Source of the DNA: Hanleya hanleyi
Lineage: Eukaryota; Mollusca; Polyplacophora; Lepidopleurida; Hanleyidae
Assembly: GCA_036873755.1 (NCBI GenBank)
Contig: JAVTVY010033701.1
Span: 62,001-126,000, forward strand
DNA: 64,000 nucleotides
Direction of reading: 5' to 3'
Position numbers and translations under genes: made by a program. Position 1 is the first letter of the stretch. Each line of letters starts with the position of its first letter. This document shows, piece by piece, positions 23,383 to 34,395 of the stretch. The notes beneath the pieces are model-generated. The model saw nothing but the letters and a program-made list of their open reading frames with translations. It was not told the DNA's origin and did not search any database.

Positions 23383-25521
23383 ATGGCATGCAAGCTAGCT
23401 GTCTACGAATTTTTCAACGAGGATAATGCTCTGGAAATAGCAGACACTCGCATTATCAGTAGATCGCGGGATGAGCTCAACAATGATTCCCGGGACTTCG
23501 AATCCATATGCGAGTTGAAATGGCCACAGCGCAATACAATAGTTGTTCCAGCCAAAGTTTTGAGATTCAGTGGTAAGTACTGTAATAAATAAAATTATGT
23601 AATTATTCCGAGTGTTATTTATGTTAAATGTATCACTCGATATCTCATTTTTGTTTACCATATATTTGTTGTTGTTGTTTATCATATATTTGTAGAATGG
23701 CCACCTTGCTTTAATGCTGAGCAACAGGAAAATGTAATGGGTGGGGGGGGGCTGGCCCCTCCACTTTTTGGGGCCGCAGTGTTATAAGTCCTATCTTAGA
23801 TAGCTCCGGTTCGACATTTAACATGGCTGGTATAGAATTCAGTCCCCGTTCCCCTTTTCAAATGTGCTCCATGGCTCCTGTAAACAATTTGATTCATAGC
23901 ATGAATAAGAGGGGGATAACATTAATGTTGTTAACATTAAGTTATGTGATATTTCACTATTTCAGACAAGCGTCCCGAGCTGAAGTCCATACTGGACAGA
24001 CTTCTGGATGGAGAGAATATATATCCGACATTAGGAAATCCCTTGGTAGGCTGGGAAGAGAACAGAGAGGCAAACGAACGATATCCACAAGACAATCCTC
24101 CAGTTCCGAAGATGAGGTAATTCTATAGCAAGTGAAAAATCAGCTCAAATTAAGTTAAGGATATGTAACTTTCCTTCAATGGATGTGTATTCGCCACAAC
24201 ACACCTCAGAAGAATTTCGATTGCGGAACTGGATAACTGTCTGTATGTTTGATTTTCTCCTTGTATTTCAGGGGCCGCGGAGCTGGGGGGGGGGGGAAGC
24301 AGTCCAACATTTAACTTGACCGGTATAGAGTTCAGCCCCCTCACTTTCAAATGTGCTCTGCGGCTCCTGAATTGTAACAAGGTGTGATATGGCTATAACT
24401 GATTGTTTCTAGCATACATTTTTTTCTATTTCATCAAGTATTCTGTCGCAATAAATGAGCATTTAAAAAAATTATTGTGACAGTTATTTTCCATAATTAA
24501 AAAAAAAACACAGAATGCAGATATGCATTACGTATGCTAGATTATTAACTCCTCACTGTTATCTTTAATGAATTCATTTTGTATTTTTAGAATGAAAGTC
24601 CAAGAAAGACAAACAAGAAAAGCAAAGTAACTAGCGAGAAGAGGGCTGAAAGGGACATCTTGTCGATTCTCAAAGAAAGAAATTGGCAGAAACAGGTATG
24701 TACATAAGGCTGCAGTGTCCAATAAACACTTCTTTATGTGGCAATTATATTTTCATTGGTGAAGCGTTAATGTGTTATATCCCATGATCCAGAAAATGTC
24801 AATATGTGTCAAGTTTGCCATATCTTTCAGATCAAATATATTTATTGTTTACAGATCAACAGCACAATCATACAATATTATACAATTATATGATCCCAAT
24901 GAGGTAAATATGTTTTATGTACTAGAGAAAAACAATATTTGCCGAGGCCAAGGGTTCCCACACAAGAGGAAGTAACTCAAAATGTATAATGAGTAGATCC
25001 CTTGTCGTATCATGGCCGTGATAGTGTTAAAGTAATGTAAATCTCTAGTTTTCAACTCTTCCAATACAAAGGGAAGTAACTATAGGTTTTGCTCTCATAA
25101 ATCATACTCATGTCATGGTTTCATTTAGAATATTTGTTTGGGGGCCTTTTGGAATATTTTCTTTGAAAAGAAGTGAAGCCAAATTACTCAAAATATAGTG
25201 TATTTGAAAGAACTTGGAATATTTCAAAGGAAATAAAGAATTAATCATTTATTTTTTGTGAAAGGCCTACATGGATTCCTGTTTTTGTTTGACTTTATCC
25301 TTCTTGTCGACCAAAACTGAAATACAACCTTCACCACTTACTGCCTCGTACATATTAGGTTTACAAATTCTTATGTTGATTCCTTTTCTTTTCCAGAGGT
25401 AATCCAGCAGTACCATCCCAGCAAGACGACATCTGATATCCATTATTACATGAGGGAGAAACTGAACAACTCGGCGAAGAATTTCATCAGGAAACAGAAA
25501 AACTCAACAGTAGATATGTGA
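23383..25521 (+). CDS. Spliced gene with BEN-protein-like organisation, one frame conflict
   Basis: Exon 1 (23383-23572) starts MACKLAVYEFFNEDNALEIA and ends before GTAAGT. It contains ELKWPQRNTIVVPAKVLRFS, like the N-terminal region of invertebrate BEN-domain proteins. Exon 2 (23966-24116; acceptor CTATTTCAG, donor GAG|GTAATT) continues in phase as GDKRPELKSILDRLLDGEN. A second frame of the same exon ends ISTRQSSSSEDE, which joins in phase to exon 3 (24591-24695; acceptor TATTTTTAG, donor CAG|GTATGT), reading NESPRKTNKKSKVTSEKRAE. So exon 2 needs a frame change, perhaps at GAATATATATCC: pseudogene, assembly error or alternative splicing. A small exon may lie at 24855-24903. The last exon (from about 25397/25399) reads VIQQYHPSKTTSDIHYYMRE and ends in TGA at 25521. 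DNA-binding or chromatin function is inferred only. Confidence 0.55.
23738..24372. repeat. Two copies of an intronic repeat (23738-23882 and 24268-24372)
   Basis: Both copies have a G-run, GGGGCCGC, CATTTAAC, GGTATAGA, TTCAGYCCCC, TTTTCAAATGTGCTC (or CTTTCAAATGTGCTC) and GGCTCCTG. They sit in the introns either side of exon 2 of the BEN-like gene, in the same orientation. The repetition raises the chance of unequal exchange or exon skipping. The family is not recognised. Confidence 0.6.
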
Positions 25522-25525
25522 TATG

Positions 25526-25750
25526 ATACGGCTTATAGCATTGGACACACCGGTTCTCGTCAGATCACCAAAGTTAAGCAACGTTAAGCTCGGTCAATAC
25601 TTGGATGGGTGACCGGGCGCTATACTGGCTGGACTGATTAATGTCCAGGGTAATGGGAACTGTGAGCACTCGTGTTCTGGCAGATGTAGGCACCGTCATG
25701 ATATGACTGAAACAAGGTTGAAAACGACGTTAAACCCTACTTCTTTCTCT
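25526..25750 (+). mobile_element. 5S-rRNA-headed SINE (SINE3 type)
   Basis: The first ~105 bp is 5S rRNA-like: TTCTCGTCAGATCACCAAAG, AGTTAAGCAACGTTAAG (A box) and ACTTGGATGGGTGACCG (C box), in correct order and spacing. It is too diverged to be a functional 5S gene. The 3' half has GATATGACTGAAACAAGG and AACGACGTTAAACCCTAC, a tail recalled from molluscan SINEs, then a pyrimidine-rich end. It begins only about 5 bp after the stop codon of the BEN-like gene, so it may lie in that gene's 3' UTR. Confidence 0.85.
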
Positions 25751-25924
25751 ATCTACACCTAGTTAACATACTAGTATACGGAACCAAATTGACAGCTATA
25801 TGCTATGTTTGCATGAGGTCTTATCAAACCTTTATAAATCACTTCAACTGCTTTAGTTTCTTGAGCATTCAGTCTCTTCAATTCATCTGATGTGAATGCA
25901 GATTTATTCCAGTACAATGCCAGA

Positions 25925-26090
25925 CCATGGTACGAACCACTATGTTTTTGGTCAATTTTATCATCGTTTTACCATGGTGTGTGCAGTTTGTCACAGTACA
26001 TGTACCATGTAAAGCCACTGAACCTGTAAAGCCATGGTACATGTAGCATGGTGAAACCATGGTTCTATGGAAAAACTATGGTACTAGTGT
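25925..26090. repeat. ACCATGGT palindrome array, copy 2
   Basis: CCATGGTACGAACCACTATG opens the patch. ACCATGGT, TACATGTACCATG and AACCATGGTTCTATGG follow, again in both orientations. It is shorter and more decayed than the array at 20675-20985. Confidence 0.55.
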
Positions 26091-26418
26091 TCGGTTTGTT
26101 CTTTTCTGTACAAGGGAAAGTAAGCTTGCTCAACAGTGAAACACAGTAGCTAAAGTTTCACACTGCATTGAATGCCCTTTATCTGTCCATACTGGAGATT
26201 TATATTGGTCATGTGAAAGGGACGGCAAGTTCACACTAGGCCGATGAGATCAAATGTGGCCGTGGCCTCTAGTTATACATGAGTGTCATAATGTCATACA
26301 ATGAAATATTACAGATTGCGTTTTATAATATATCTTTGTCTATCAATCTTGTTTTGGTTTTTCATTCACCTCAATTGATACACCCTTTTCATTTGCTGAT
26401 CGATCAGTTTTGATGCGG

Positions 26419-26970
26419 ACAACACCAAATAACAGCGTTAACTAACACTGATAAATGGTGTTGAAGTGGGCTCAACACCGTTCTGCAGTGTTGACTGACA
26501 AGTGCAGATGCTGGTTCAACACCAATTAACAGTGTTAAATAACACCAATAAATGGTGTTGAAGCTGGCTCAACACCCTTTTTTAGTGTTGACTGACAAGT
26601 GCTGATGCTGGCTCAACACCAATTAACAGTGTTATCTAACACCAATAAATGGTGTTGAAGCTGGCTCAACACCATTTTTCAGTGTTGACTGACAAGTGCT
26701 GATGCTGGCTCAACACCAATTAACGGTGTTAACTAACACCAATAAATGGTGTTGAAACCGGCTCAACACCATTTTTTAGTGTTGACCGACGAGTGCGGAT
26801 GCTGACTCAACACCGAATAACGGTGTTAACTAACACCAAATAACGATGTTAACTAATACCAATAAATGGTGTTGGGGCAATATGGTGTAGGCTCTAGCTC
26901 AACACTGTTTTTTGGTGTTGAAGTCAACACCAATTTTTAGTGTTAATTAACACCATTTTTCTGACTGTGT
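26419..26970. mobile_element. AACACC/GGTGTT fold-back array, copy 2 (97-bp tandem)
   Basis: ATGGTGTTGAAGCTGGCTCA recurs with starts at about 26457, 26554, 26651 and 26748, exactly 97 bp apart. A further unit starts at 26868, enlarged by about 23 bp through duplication of one AACACC..GTGTTAACT subunit. Each unit contains four or more opposed AACACC and GGTGTT words. The right end ACCATTTTTCTGACTGTGT is the inverse of the left end of the element at 20144. The left terminus is not clear. Confidence 0.75.
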
Positions 26971-27762
26971 TTACAGGGACATGCGCAGAATGGGGTTGAC
27001 CTTTTGACTCACGTCATCAAGAAACCAATAAGCGACGTGTGTTTATTCACGTGATCAGAACGGTCACGAGATCAAAATAGCGAAGGGCATATTCTCACAA
27101 GATGTCAGAAAGGCGCGAAAACGTTAAAATCAATGCAGGTTTTTTCTCACACATTTGATCACATTTTGTCAGCATCAAACCAGTCGTGATAGATGGTACA
27201 TGGACAAAGAAGCTCAGGTCGGTCAAACTGTATCAAATTGGCATATTTTTTCTCTCCCGTTTCGTTATTTTCGTCACCGAAAAGCCGCTTTTCGCGAGAC
27301 GAGTTTTATCTCCAAAATTTAACCCACCCTCGATCTGGGCTGTGATAGGAATGCCACGCCCCCTTACCTATATTCACCTATCACAGCCAGAGTTTCTGGG
27401 TTACACAATATTGTGTGTTTATTCAACCTAAAACTAAAGGAATTCAACAATATAATAAACAACATGTTTATCACCACATTTGTTGCGACTTTTTGAAACC
27501 CGAAGACTTAGTTTTACAACCATGCAGTCACTAGTCCTCCAAATATTAGAGTAAGAATATATGTCCATGTATTCAAATATTAAATTCTCATTTGTAAAAT
27601 TTACATATACCTTGAGACGCCTGTATTACGCACATTGCATTGACGTATATGCCTTCGCGTGTCTTGAATGGAGCTCGATTAATGGTTGTCTTTCGAACTT
27701 TCGAAACACGTCTAGCAACTAGCTGAACGCAGTGGCATGCCATGCGTGATCAGATTGATCCA
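26971..27762. other. No gene seen
   Basis: Anonymous sequence. An 81-codon frame at 27186 has no recognisable domain. Confidence 0.4.
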
Positions 27763-27766
27763 TTAA

Positions 27767-28360
27767 CCCTATCTGGCCTGCCATTTTTGGGACCTGTCCA
27801 GGCCTGAGGGGAGGGAGGCGAAATGATCCACACCCCCCCCCCTAATTATTTTTCTTATCCCTTGAACTAGGGGGCTGAAACTTACCACACTATACCCTTG
27901 AGTCAATCTCTACCAGAAAATGTAAAACAATCCAAGATGGCGCTTTGATGACGTCACAGTGACGTCGTTTTTTAAAACGGCATTTTTTGATCGATTTTTC
28001 GATCACATTTTCCTAATTTTTTATTTATGCAATTTCTCCGCAAATATTACATGATAAATTAGTATATATTATTGTGATCTAAAGTATAATAGTTTTTGCC
28101 CACCTTTCATCGCGGAAAAGCAGAAATTTTGAAGAAATATGACGAAAACATCACTTTTCTGTTACCCCACGTGGTCGCCATCTTGAATTTACCCATGATC
28201 CTCTGCCCGAGGGGTTATGCAAATTGGCCTAAAATGACCCCAATACGATGGACTATAAAGCCCCCGAGATTCAGTTCTCCATTTTTTGTCGTGCCGGAGA
28301 TAGCGGAGAGAGTTTGGTAGAGGGGGGGGGGGGCATTTTGCCCCCCCCGGTCTAGTAGGG
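27767..28360 (+). mobile_element. piggyBac-type MITE, complete (594 bp)
   Basis: Flanked on both sides by TTAA (27763-27766 and 28361-28364). It starts CCCTATCTGGCCTG and ends CTAGTAGGG. TTAA target sites and CCY..GGG-type termini are established piggyBac features. The body has GCTGAAACTTACCACACTAT, ACAATCCAAGATGGCGC, GATGACGTCACAGTGACGTC and ACCCATGATCCTCTGCCCGA. No transposase. It is the reference copy for those at 3755, 17033 and 41674. Confidence 0.85.
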
Positions 28361-28364
28361 TTAA

Positions 28365-30174
28365 ATCTGGTGTCACCAGTCATGACGCCTTCAGCTTCTC
28401 ACCTAAGTTCTTCTCTAGGACATCCTGAAATGAGTTACAGAAAAGTCAAGATGGAGTTCAGTTTCTCCATCAGAAACAAGTGAGAAATGACTACATTGTA
28501 GTCAAAACCTGCGGCAGTGGCAATAATACAGTGAAAGACATATCAGCGGAGGTAGTGATAATCGTAGAAAAAAGCGCCATCTGCCAGTGTTTTCATGCCA
28601 AGGGAAGTAATTTTCAACTTGTAACCCACAATTGTAGGGATTGCGTAATAGTTCTGATACCATATATATATATATATATATTCATTTTCCCCATTCAAAA
28701 TCCGACGGTTTTGACTCGGCCGTGCCGTCTATACTGAATTGACAGACGAACTCACCATGATCGCTTTGGCAATGTTTTGGTACAAGTATCGTGTATGCCA
28801 AGTTTCAAAACATTGGGTTCAGTCGTTACTTTTTGCAAATCAAAAAGGCTTTCAAATATTTGGAAATCCAAACAAATTTCGAGGATTTAGTCATGGCACG
28901 AAAATCTGCGCTCTTCAGTCTCCCTTCTCGCTTAATTTGCCGATCAAAATGGAAAATTTATATTTCCTTCAAAGTTATTGTTCAATAAATTTAGTATCGG
29001 GTCTATCACTTCGATCTGTGAAACTACGGAATGGGATTTAAGGCTTTATCGAACTGTCGAAGAGGCATAGTGACACTTTTTCACTTTTCAAATTGAGGCC
29101 TGTTACAGTCTTGATATTCGATTAAAATAATTAATTAGGTTTCTGCATTGACGTTCGTTATCATCTGCGAACTAAATTCCTTGCCACTCTTTTCCACGCA
29201 GCAAGTCAATACCAAGACATGGTTTGCTTCTTCTATATAAATGATTAACTATTTCATTCTTAGGAAATATCATCTCATCTGACATGTTCGGCCAAGCCTT
29301 TTCGAAGGTTGCTAATTTTATTAATTTCTTTTCTTTAAAATCAAATTCTGCAAACAAGAAACATTTCTAGTCCGTATCTATGGATATCTTCCTATACTCA
29401 ATTCGCGAATATGTTTGTCACTAAGTCATTCCGAAGGTGATTAAAGTGCGAAGTTTCGGGGCTAATTCACTAAACAAGGTCTGCGTGTAAGAGAATGATG
29501 TCGAATTCTCGTTATTATCTTTTGATACATCAAATTGTTGCATTCGCGAAAATGATTGCCAAGTTAAAGTCAATGCGAAAGGTATCTAAGTATCAAAATC
29601 AAACTCAAAAACCCCTCCAGGAAAACAAGGGCCCTAGCTTTTGGCCACGAGGTCAACTAGATCGTTTTTTATGGTCAGTATCTGCTATATATGACGTAAT
29701 TCCATACGTAAAACTGATTGACAAAGTAACGTAAATTTTGTATAGAACCAGTAAATTCTAGCAGAAATGGGCTCCGACTTGAGAGAATGATGTCAAATGC
29801 AATATGTTTCTGTGCATTGTCTGCTGATACACATAAGTATTCAATTTACGGAAGTGATTAATGCTATTCTAAAGGGATTCTGAGTGCGGGAGAGGACGGG
29901 AACATCAATACCAGCGAATCAAGGCCCCGGCTTGCGAGAATGAGGATAGAGAGGCTGTGTTCCGAAAGAGAATCATTCAAAATAGCTATTTGCCAAATGT
30001 CATGCTTGTAACCGAAAGTGCTCAATATAACTGCACGACTGCGAGGTATTGTTCGCGCACAGGGGTGTCCAACTCATTAAATGCTATAGTCATTTCTGTC
30101 CCTTCGAAGTGGGCTACCATTTGAAATTGTCCGGTAATGAGCGAGTCCATCTGAATCCTTTCGTCGGCAAAATA
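28365..30174. other. No gene seen
   Basis: Anonymous AT-rich sequence with an AT microsatellite at 28663-28680. Open frames at 28480, 28739 and 29495 show no domain or splice framing. Confidence 0.4.
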
Positions 30175-30275
30175 AGCATTCAAGATTCAAGATTTTATTG
30201 TACAAACACCAGTCAAAGGCAGAGTACAAAATTTTACGAGGAATACAACAAGAGAATAAATGGAACAGTGACATG
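30175..30275 (-). mobile_element. LINE 3' tail fragment
   Basis: Minus strand: AAAATTTTGTACTCTGCC, TTGTACAATAAAATCTTGAA, then TCTTGAATGC. Same tail family as 22165-22289, with an ATCTTGA tail unit. Confidence 0.65.
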
Positions 30276-31180
30276 AATATTAATATTTATATATATGTTA
30301 TATCTGAGAGATATGCTATATCTGAGCGTTACTGTTGATATTAGAACCTTGATTTTTGACATGAAGGTGCATTAGGGGACTGTTGCCAGCATGTTTCGAG
30401 CTGACCTACTTTTGATGAAAATTTCTGGTGATTTTTGATTAAAATCACTGATGATTCTAACTTGGGCCGTGCCCATCTAAATATTGGCAGGATTTCAACT
30501 GGGGGTCCAAGAATTCAGTGCGTGTCGGAGTCCTAATGCCTACCCTACTTCGTAGGTCCTTTGACATTATTCACACTATTCTCATGTATAATAAATCCAA
30601 TCCGGAAATTAACGAAGCAATAATTCATTCCACCGAATATAGTTGCAAATGAATGCAAACGCGCTTGAAGACAGTGTTGTCATGTAAGATCGGAGGTTGA
30701 AAAGAAAAGTGTGGCAGAGATCACACTCTCTTAGCGCATGCGCATTTCAAAAAGTCACAAGAAGAAGAACAACAAGAACAACAACAACGCGAGCCTCCCG
30801 TAGACCTGCGTGCCGCAGGTAAAAATGTAATAATTTAGGGCAAAAAATACATGGAAGAGGAGGGGGGAGAGGGGGACTTATGGTATATATGCCATGTCGT
30901 GATTTACTGCCGTTCAACATTAATAGGAATGGTATATGAGAGGATATGGATAGGGTATATGGTATATCGCACCAAGATACTATTCTTCTCCTCAATTTAT
31001 GCACCTTTCTATTGCAACCGCCTTGCAAAGCAAGAGTCAACTGAACCCAAGATACACGGGTAAACATGCACAGTAGACAACAACATAGCTCAAACCCAAA
31101 GAAGAGTAAAGGAGAATAGCCTAGGAGATAAATATGGTTCTGTGCAATAAAGGGAAGATAAGGAAATAATCATCAAATCA
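30276..31180. other. No gene seen
   Basis: Anonymous sequence with a GAA/CAA microsatellite at 30757-30788 and a TATGGTATAT cluster at 30880-30965. Confidence 0.4.
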
Positions 31181-32045
31181 TTGATGTGATAGGTATGAGA
31201 TAATTCAATTGAAAAATTGTTTGACGAGTTGCATTCACAAGTAAAGGTAGCAGATGGAAGTGGCTCTTTTCGATGATCGAGGGACATAACTCAGGAAAAT
31301 GTCAGATCAGGTTGAAAAGTTCCGTTGGACATCTTCACATGGTGACAATAATTTGTGCCAAATTTCAACGAATCTAACAGAAACTCTGAGAGATTGCGTT
31401 CACAAGAATCTAGCAGAAACTCTGACTCATTTCATTTCACAAGAATCTAGCATAAACTCTGAGAGGTTTCGTTCGCAAGAATCTAGCAGAAACTCTGAGA
31501 GGTTGCGTTCACAAGAATGTAGCAGAAACTATGAAAGGTTGTGTTCACAAGAATCTAGCAGAAACTCTGAGAGGTTTCATTCACAAAAATCTAGCAGAAA
31601 CTCTGAGAGGTTGCGTTCACAAGAATCTAGCAGAAACTCTGGGAGGTTGCATTCACAAGAGAAGGCAGCGGATGGAAGTGTGTTTTCCACGATGAAGGGA
31701 CATAACTTAAGAAAAAAAAAAGGACTGTTGGATCAGGTTCAAAAGGTCATGTGAACATCTTCACAACATGATGACAATGTGTGGTGAAGTTTTGTGCTCA
31801 CGAGAAGGCAGCATGGTGTAGCTACCTTTTATATTGAAGTAGATTTCTCGACGATCAAGGGACATGACCTAGTAGAGAACATCGGATCGGGTGGAAAAGG
31901 TCACATGCACATCTTCACATGGTGACGATGTTGTGACAGAAAATTAAAAAGTATCCAGCAAAGCCTGTAGGGCAATAATACATCGGATAGGGTCGAGAAA
32001 GTCACATGCACATATTCACATGGTGATGATACTGTGTCAACCATT
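31181..32045. repeat. Dispersed CACATGGTGA repeat with internal 36-bp minisatellite
   Basis: Repeated phrases run through the block: GATCAAGGGACATGACC or GGGACATAACTCAGG, then a TCGGATCGGGT-like stretch, then CATCTTCACATGGTGACGAT (31340, 31911, 32010). Within it (about 31376-31665) a 36-bp unit, ACAAGAATCTAGCAGAAACT plus CTGAGAGGTTGCGTTC, occurs about eight times. This creates a 151-codon open frame (31299-31754) of SQESSRNSERLR repeats, judged non-genic because the surrounding dispersed repeat is non-coding. Confidence 0.7.
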
Positions 32046-33215
32046 TCAAATTCGGAAATAATCCATGAAAACTTCTTTGACTAGACTTGTGGTATCCGCC
32101 TGACCGTGTAATTTTGACATGCCCATAAGTAGTTTTTTGGCAAGGAATAACTGAGCAGGGCCATTTACTGTAGACACATTGTGCACATAACTGATAACCG
32201 ATACGAATGTATAAGCTGTTGACGGGACACACTTGTGGAAACGCAAGAATTTTATTAAGGAAACCAACTGTACCGACGATACGAGAAATATCTTAGTGGT
32301 ACATTGCCCAGTGTTATTGAGGAAATCTCTGTATACATGTACTTGTCATGGGCGCGCTTGTATACATTCAAAAAAGATTCAGCAAGGGACACCGTCAGAA
32401 GAACTCAAGTTGTCTGCTTCAAAGAGTCAGAAACAGACCAGGTATTCGGTGCGGCGAGCGGTAGAGCCAAGGAGCTAGAGACAGCGCTTCCTGAAATTGT
32501 AACGCGAGAGCTTGTCAGGAATAACGTTAGATTGTTCCGAAATATGTTTTGATCTGAACAGAATGTTATGTCGAAGGCAGGCAGCTACTAACTGACGGAC
32601 TATTTTCATCAGCAATGAAAGACAGTTTTTGGCCTGAAACGCGGCACGGCATGCAAGATATAGAACAACTCCGTAACCGTGGTATGAAAGTGGGCAAGAT
32701 GTATTGGCCATTCTTGGGCTGTTCACGATGACCCCAAAACAAATTGCGCGAGCCAATGAAAGTTTGCAGTTTCACAAGTGTTACCTTTTTGTGGAGCGAT
32801 AATTCACCAAGCATGCTTTTCAGTTGATGAATTTTGTCTTCTTGCAATGATGCTAACATAGTTCTGGAGTCCAGTCGAATCCCATGCATAACCATAGTAG
32901 TCGATGGGTAGTAAGTTTTAGTATGTTTGATTGGAAAGCTCAAATACTCACACAAGTAAATGAAAGTGTTAAGAGCTATAGAACAGTGGCTAGTGCGATT
33001 TGCACCGACGGGTCACATCTGATATGCCGAATTTTGTAGCCATAATCGATTGCATGTAAACGACTTAAGCTCTGAAATATTTTACAGAATGTAGAGCATC
33101 CCATCAAGAGGCACCGGTCATAAAAATACTTGCCGGTCCAGGTAAACCCCATTAAGGAAGCTGGCGGAAGGCATCCTCTAAATTGATTTTTGCCATCAAG
33201 CTTTATGGGCCATCT
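32046..33215 (-). pseudogene. DIRS-like tyrosine-recombinase retroelement relic (RT, RNase H, recombinase N-term)
   Basis: Minus-strand pieces appear in DIRS order. RT: KINLEDAFRQLP (about 33195), GFTWTGKYFYDRCLLMGCST (about 33150-33090), then STTMVMHGIRLDSRTMLASL and VTLVKLQTFIGSRNLFWG (32900-32740). RNase H end: VAACLRHNILFRSKHI and NVIPDKLSRYNF (32580-32490). Recombinase N-terminal, SAM-like domain: YTFVSVISYVHNV and AQLFLAKKLLMGMSKLHGQA (32267-32100). The YxDD region is eroded and several stops and frameshifts are present. The recombinase catalytic domain is missing where the CACATGGTGA repeat begins. The DIRS/Ngaro split cannot be decided here. Confidence 0.75.
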
Positions 33216-33346
33216 TTTTTAACTAGAGCCATCGTGATATCTAATGTCTAGTATTCAACATATCATTGTTTCTGTAGAATCGCACCGTTAATAGACAAAG
33301 CAGATTTTCCAGGGTTAGATAATCGCGTATCATCCCCAAAGTATTA

Positions 33347-33575
33347 AGGGGAATATGGTTAACGTCACACTAACGGTTATTTTACTCAAATGGTGACGGC
33401 CAGATTTAATGGTGGAGGAAGCCGGAATACTTGAAGAGAACCGGCGCCGGCCCGTCGGCAAATAACTGGCAAACTTTCACACGTGCACCAGCGGGGCTCC
33501 AACCGTGCTGATTCAGAGGTGTGAGGCTGCGATCATCAGTGATACGCCTTAGGCCACTCGGCCACCGAGGGCCCC
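33347..33575 (-). mobile_element. tRNA-headed SINE, second copy
   Basis: Minus strand starts GGGGCCCTCGGTGGCCGAGT, with A box TGGCCGAGTGGCCTAAGGC and B box GGTTGGAGCCC (one B-box C lost). It has the core CAAGTATTCCGGCTTCCTCC and a tail with ATTTGAGTAAAATAACCG. It is more diverged than the 18678 copy. AAAGTATTA before and AAAGTAATA after may be the target duplication. It lies just upstream of the DIRS relic on that strand. Confidence 0.8.
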
Positions 33576-34261
33576 TAAAAGTAATAGGTTCATTTTTAGA
33601 GGCTAAGACCAATGGAGAGCTAACCATATTGTCAATAGGAGGAGCTCAGACGGGACCACCAACTCGACCTTTCGACAACTCTTTATCTAATTTTATCTGA
33701 TCGGGTTTACAGGTGTTGGAAGTGTACCCCCCTTTGCCGTTGGATTTACACAAGCTAATTTACATGTAACGAACAGGGAAGAATCCAATTGGCAACATTT
33801 GATGTAGTTCACAATCGTTGCATGTACGATAACCTGGAGTTTAATCTTTGGTTTTACTACCGATAATCAGCATTGATTGTGGTCATATTGGATATCTATA
33901 GAAAAGAAAATAGCCAACAACCTTCTTGCGCCCTTGATCAAGTCAATCATAACAGTTCTACATGTATAGAAACCTCTCGATGGAGCCTTTATAAATATAT
34001 ATGATATATATTAGCATGTATACAAACACACATACATGAGTATGGCAATAATACCATAATTGGTGACGCTCCGGCGGCCATATTGGATATTCATCGCGTA
34101 ATAAAGTTCCCAATGATCGTTATTATTTTCTTATTGAGCCATGCATGCTCATAGAACAGAAAACTAGTGTAAAAAAGCGATTAAGTTGTCAAATAGTCGG
34201 CAGGGCTACTGTACATACTATGGCGGCCAATTTGGATTTATGCCTCCTGTAGAAATAACTG
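33576..34261. other. No gene seen
   Basis: Anonymous AT-rich sequence, no convincing frames. Confidence 0.4.
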
Positions 34262-34395
34262 CATGGAAGTCTCAAGTTTCCAACTTCGGAATCTTATCGG
34301 AAACATATTGGAAACCGTGTCACTACGGTTTCCATGGCGCTACGATTTCCAAGCCCGTTTCCAATAGGTTTCCGTAAATGGAAACTTGCGTTTTC
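34262..34395. repeat. GGAAAC/GTTTCC palindromic-word array
   Basis: About ten copies of GGAAAC or GTTTCC in alternating orientation within 130 bp, for example ATCGGAAACATATTGGAAAC, TACGGTTTCCATGGC and CCCGTTTCCAATAGGTTTCC. Same construction as the other palindromic-word families, and the smallest. Boundaries are not defined. Confidence 0.55.

Noticed and set aside
25526..25640. Functional 5S rRNA gene
   Set aside because: Sequence is diverged from 5S in several paired positions and is joined to a SINE tail rather than a Pol III terminator, so it is a SINE head.
20130..26970. CRISPR-like array from regularly spaced AACACC repeats
   Set aside because: Animal genome, units are themselves repeated without unique spacers, and no associated genes.
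31299..31754. 151-codon open frame of SQESSRNSERLR repeats as a gene
   Set aside because: It lies within a dispersed non-coding repeat and exists only because the 36-bp unit is a multiple of three.
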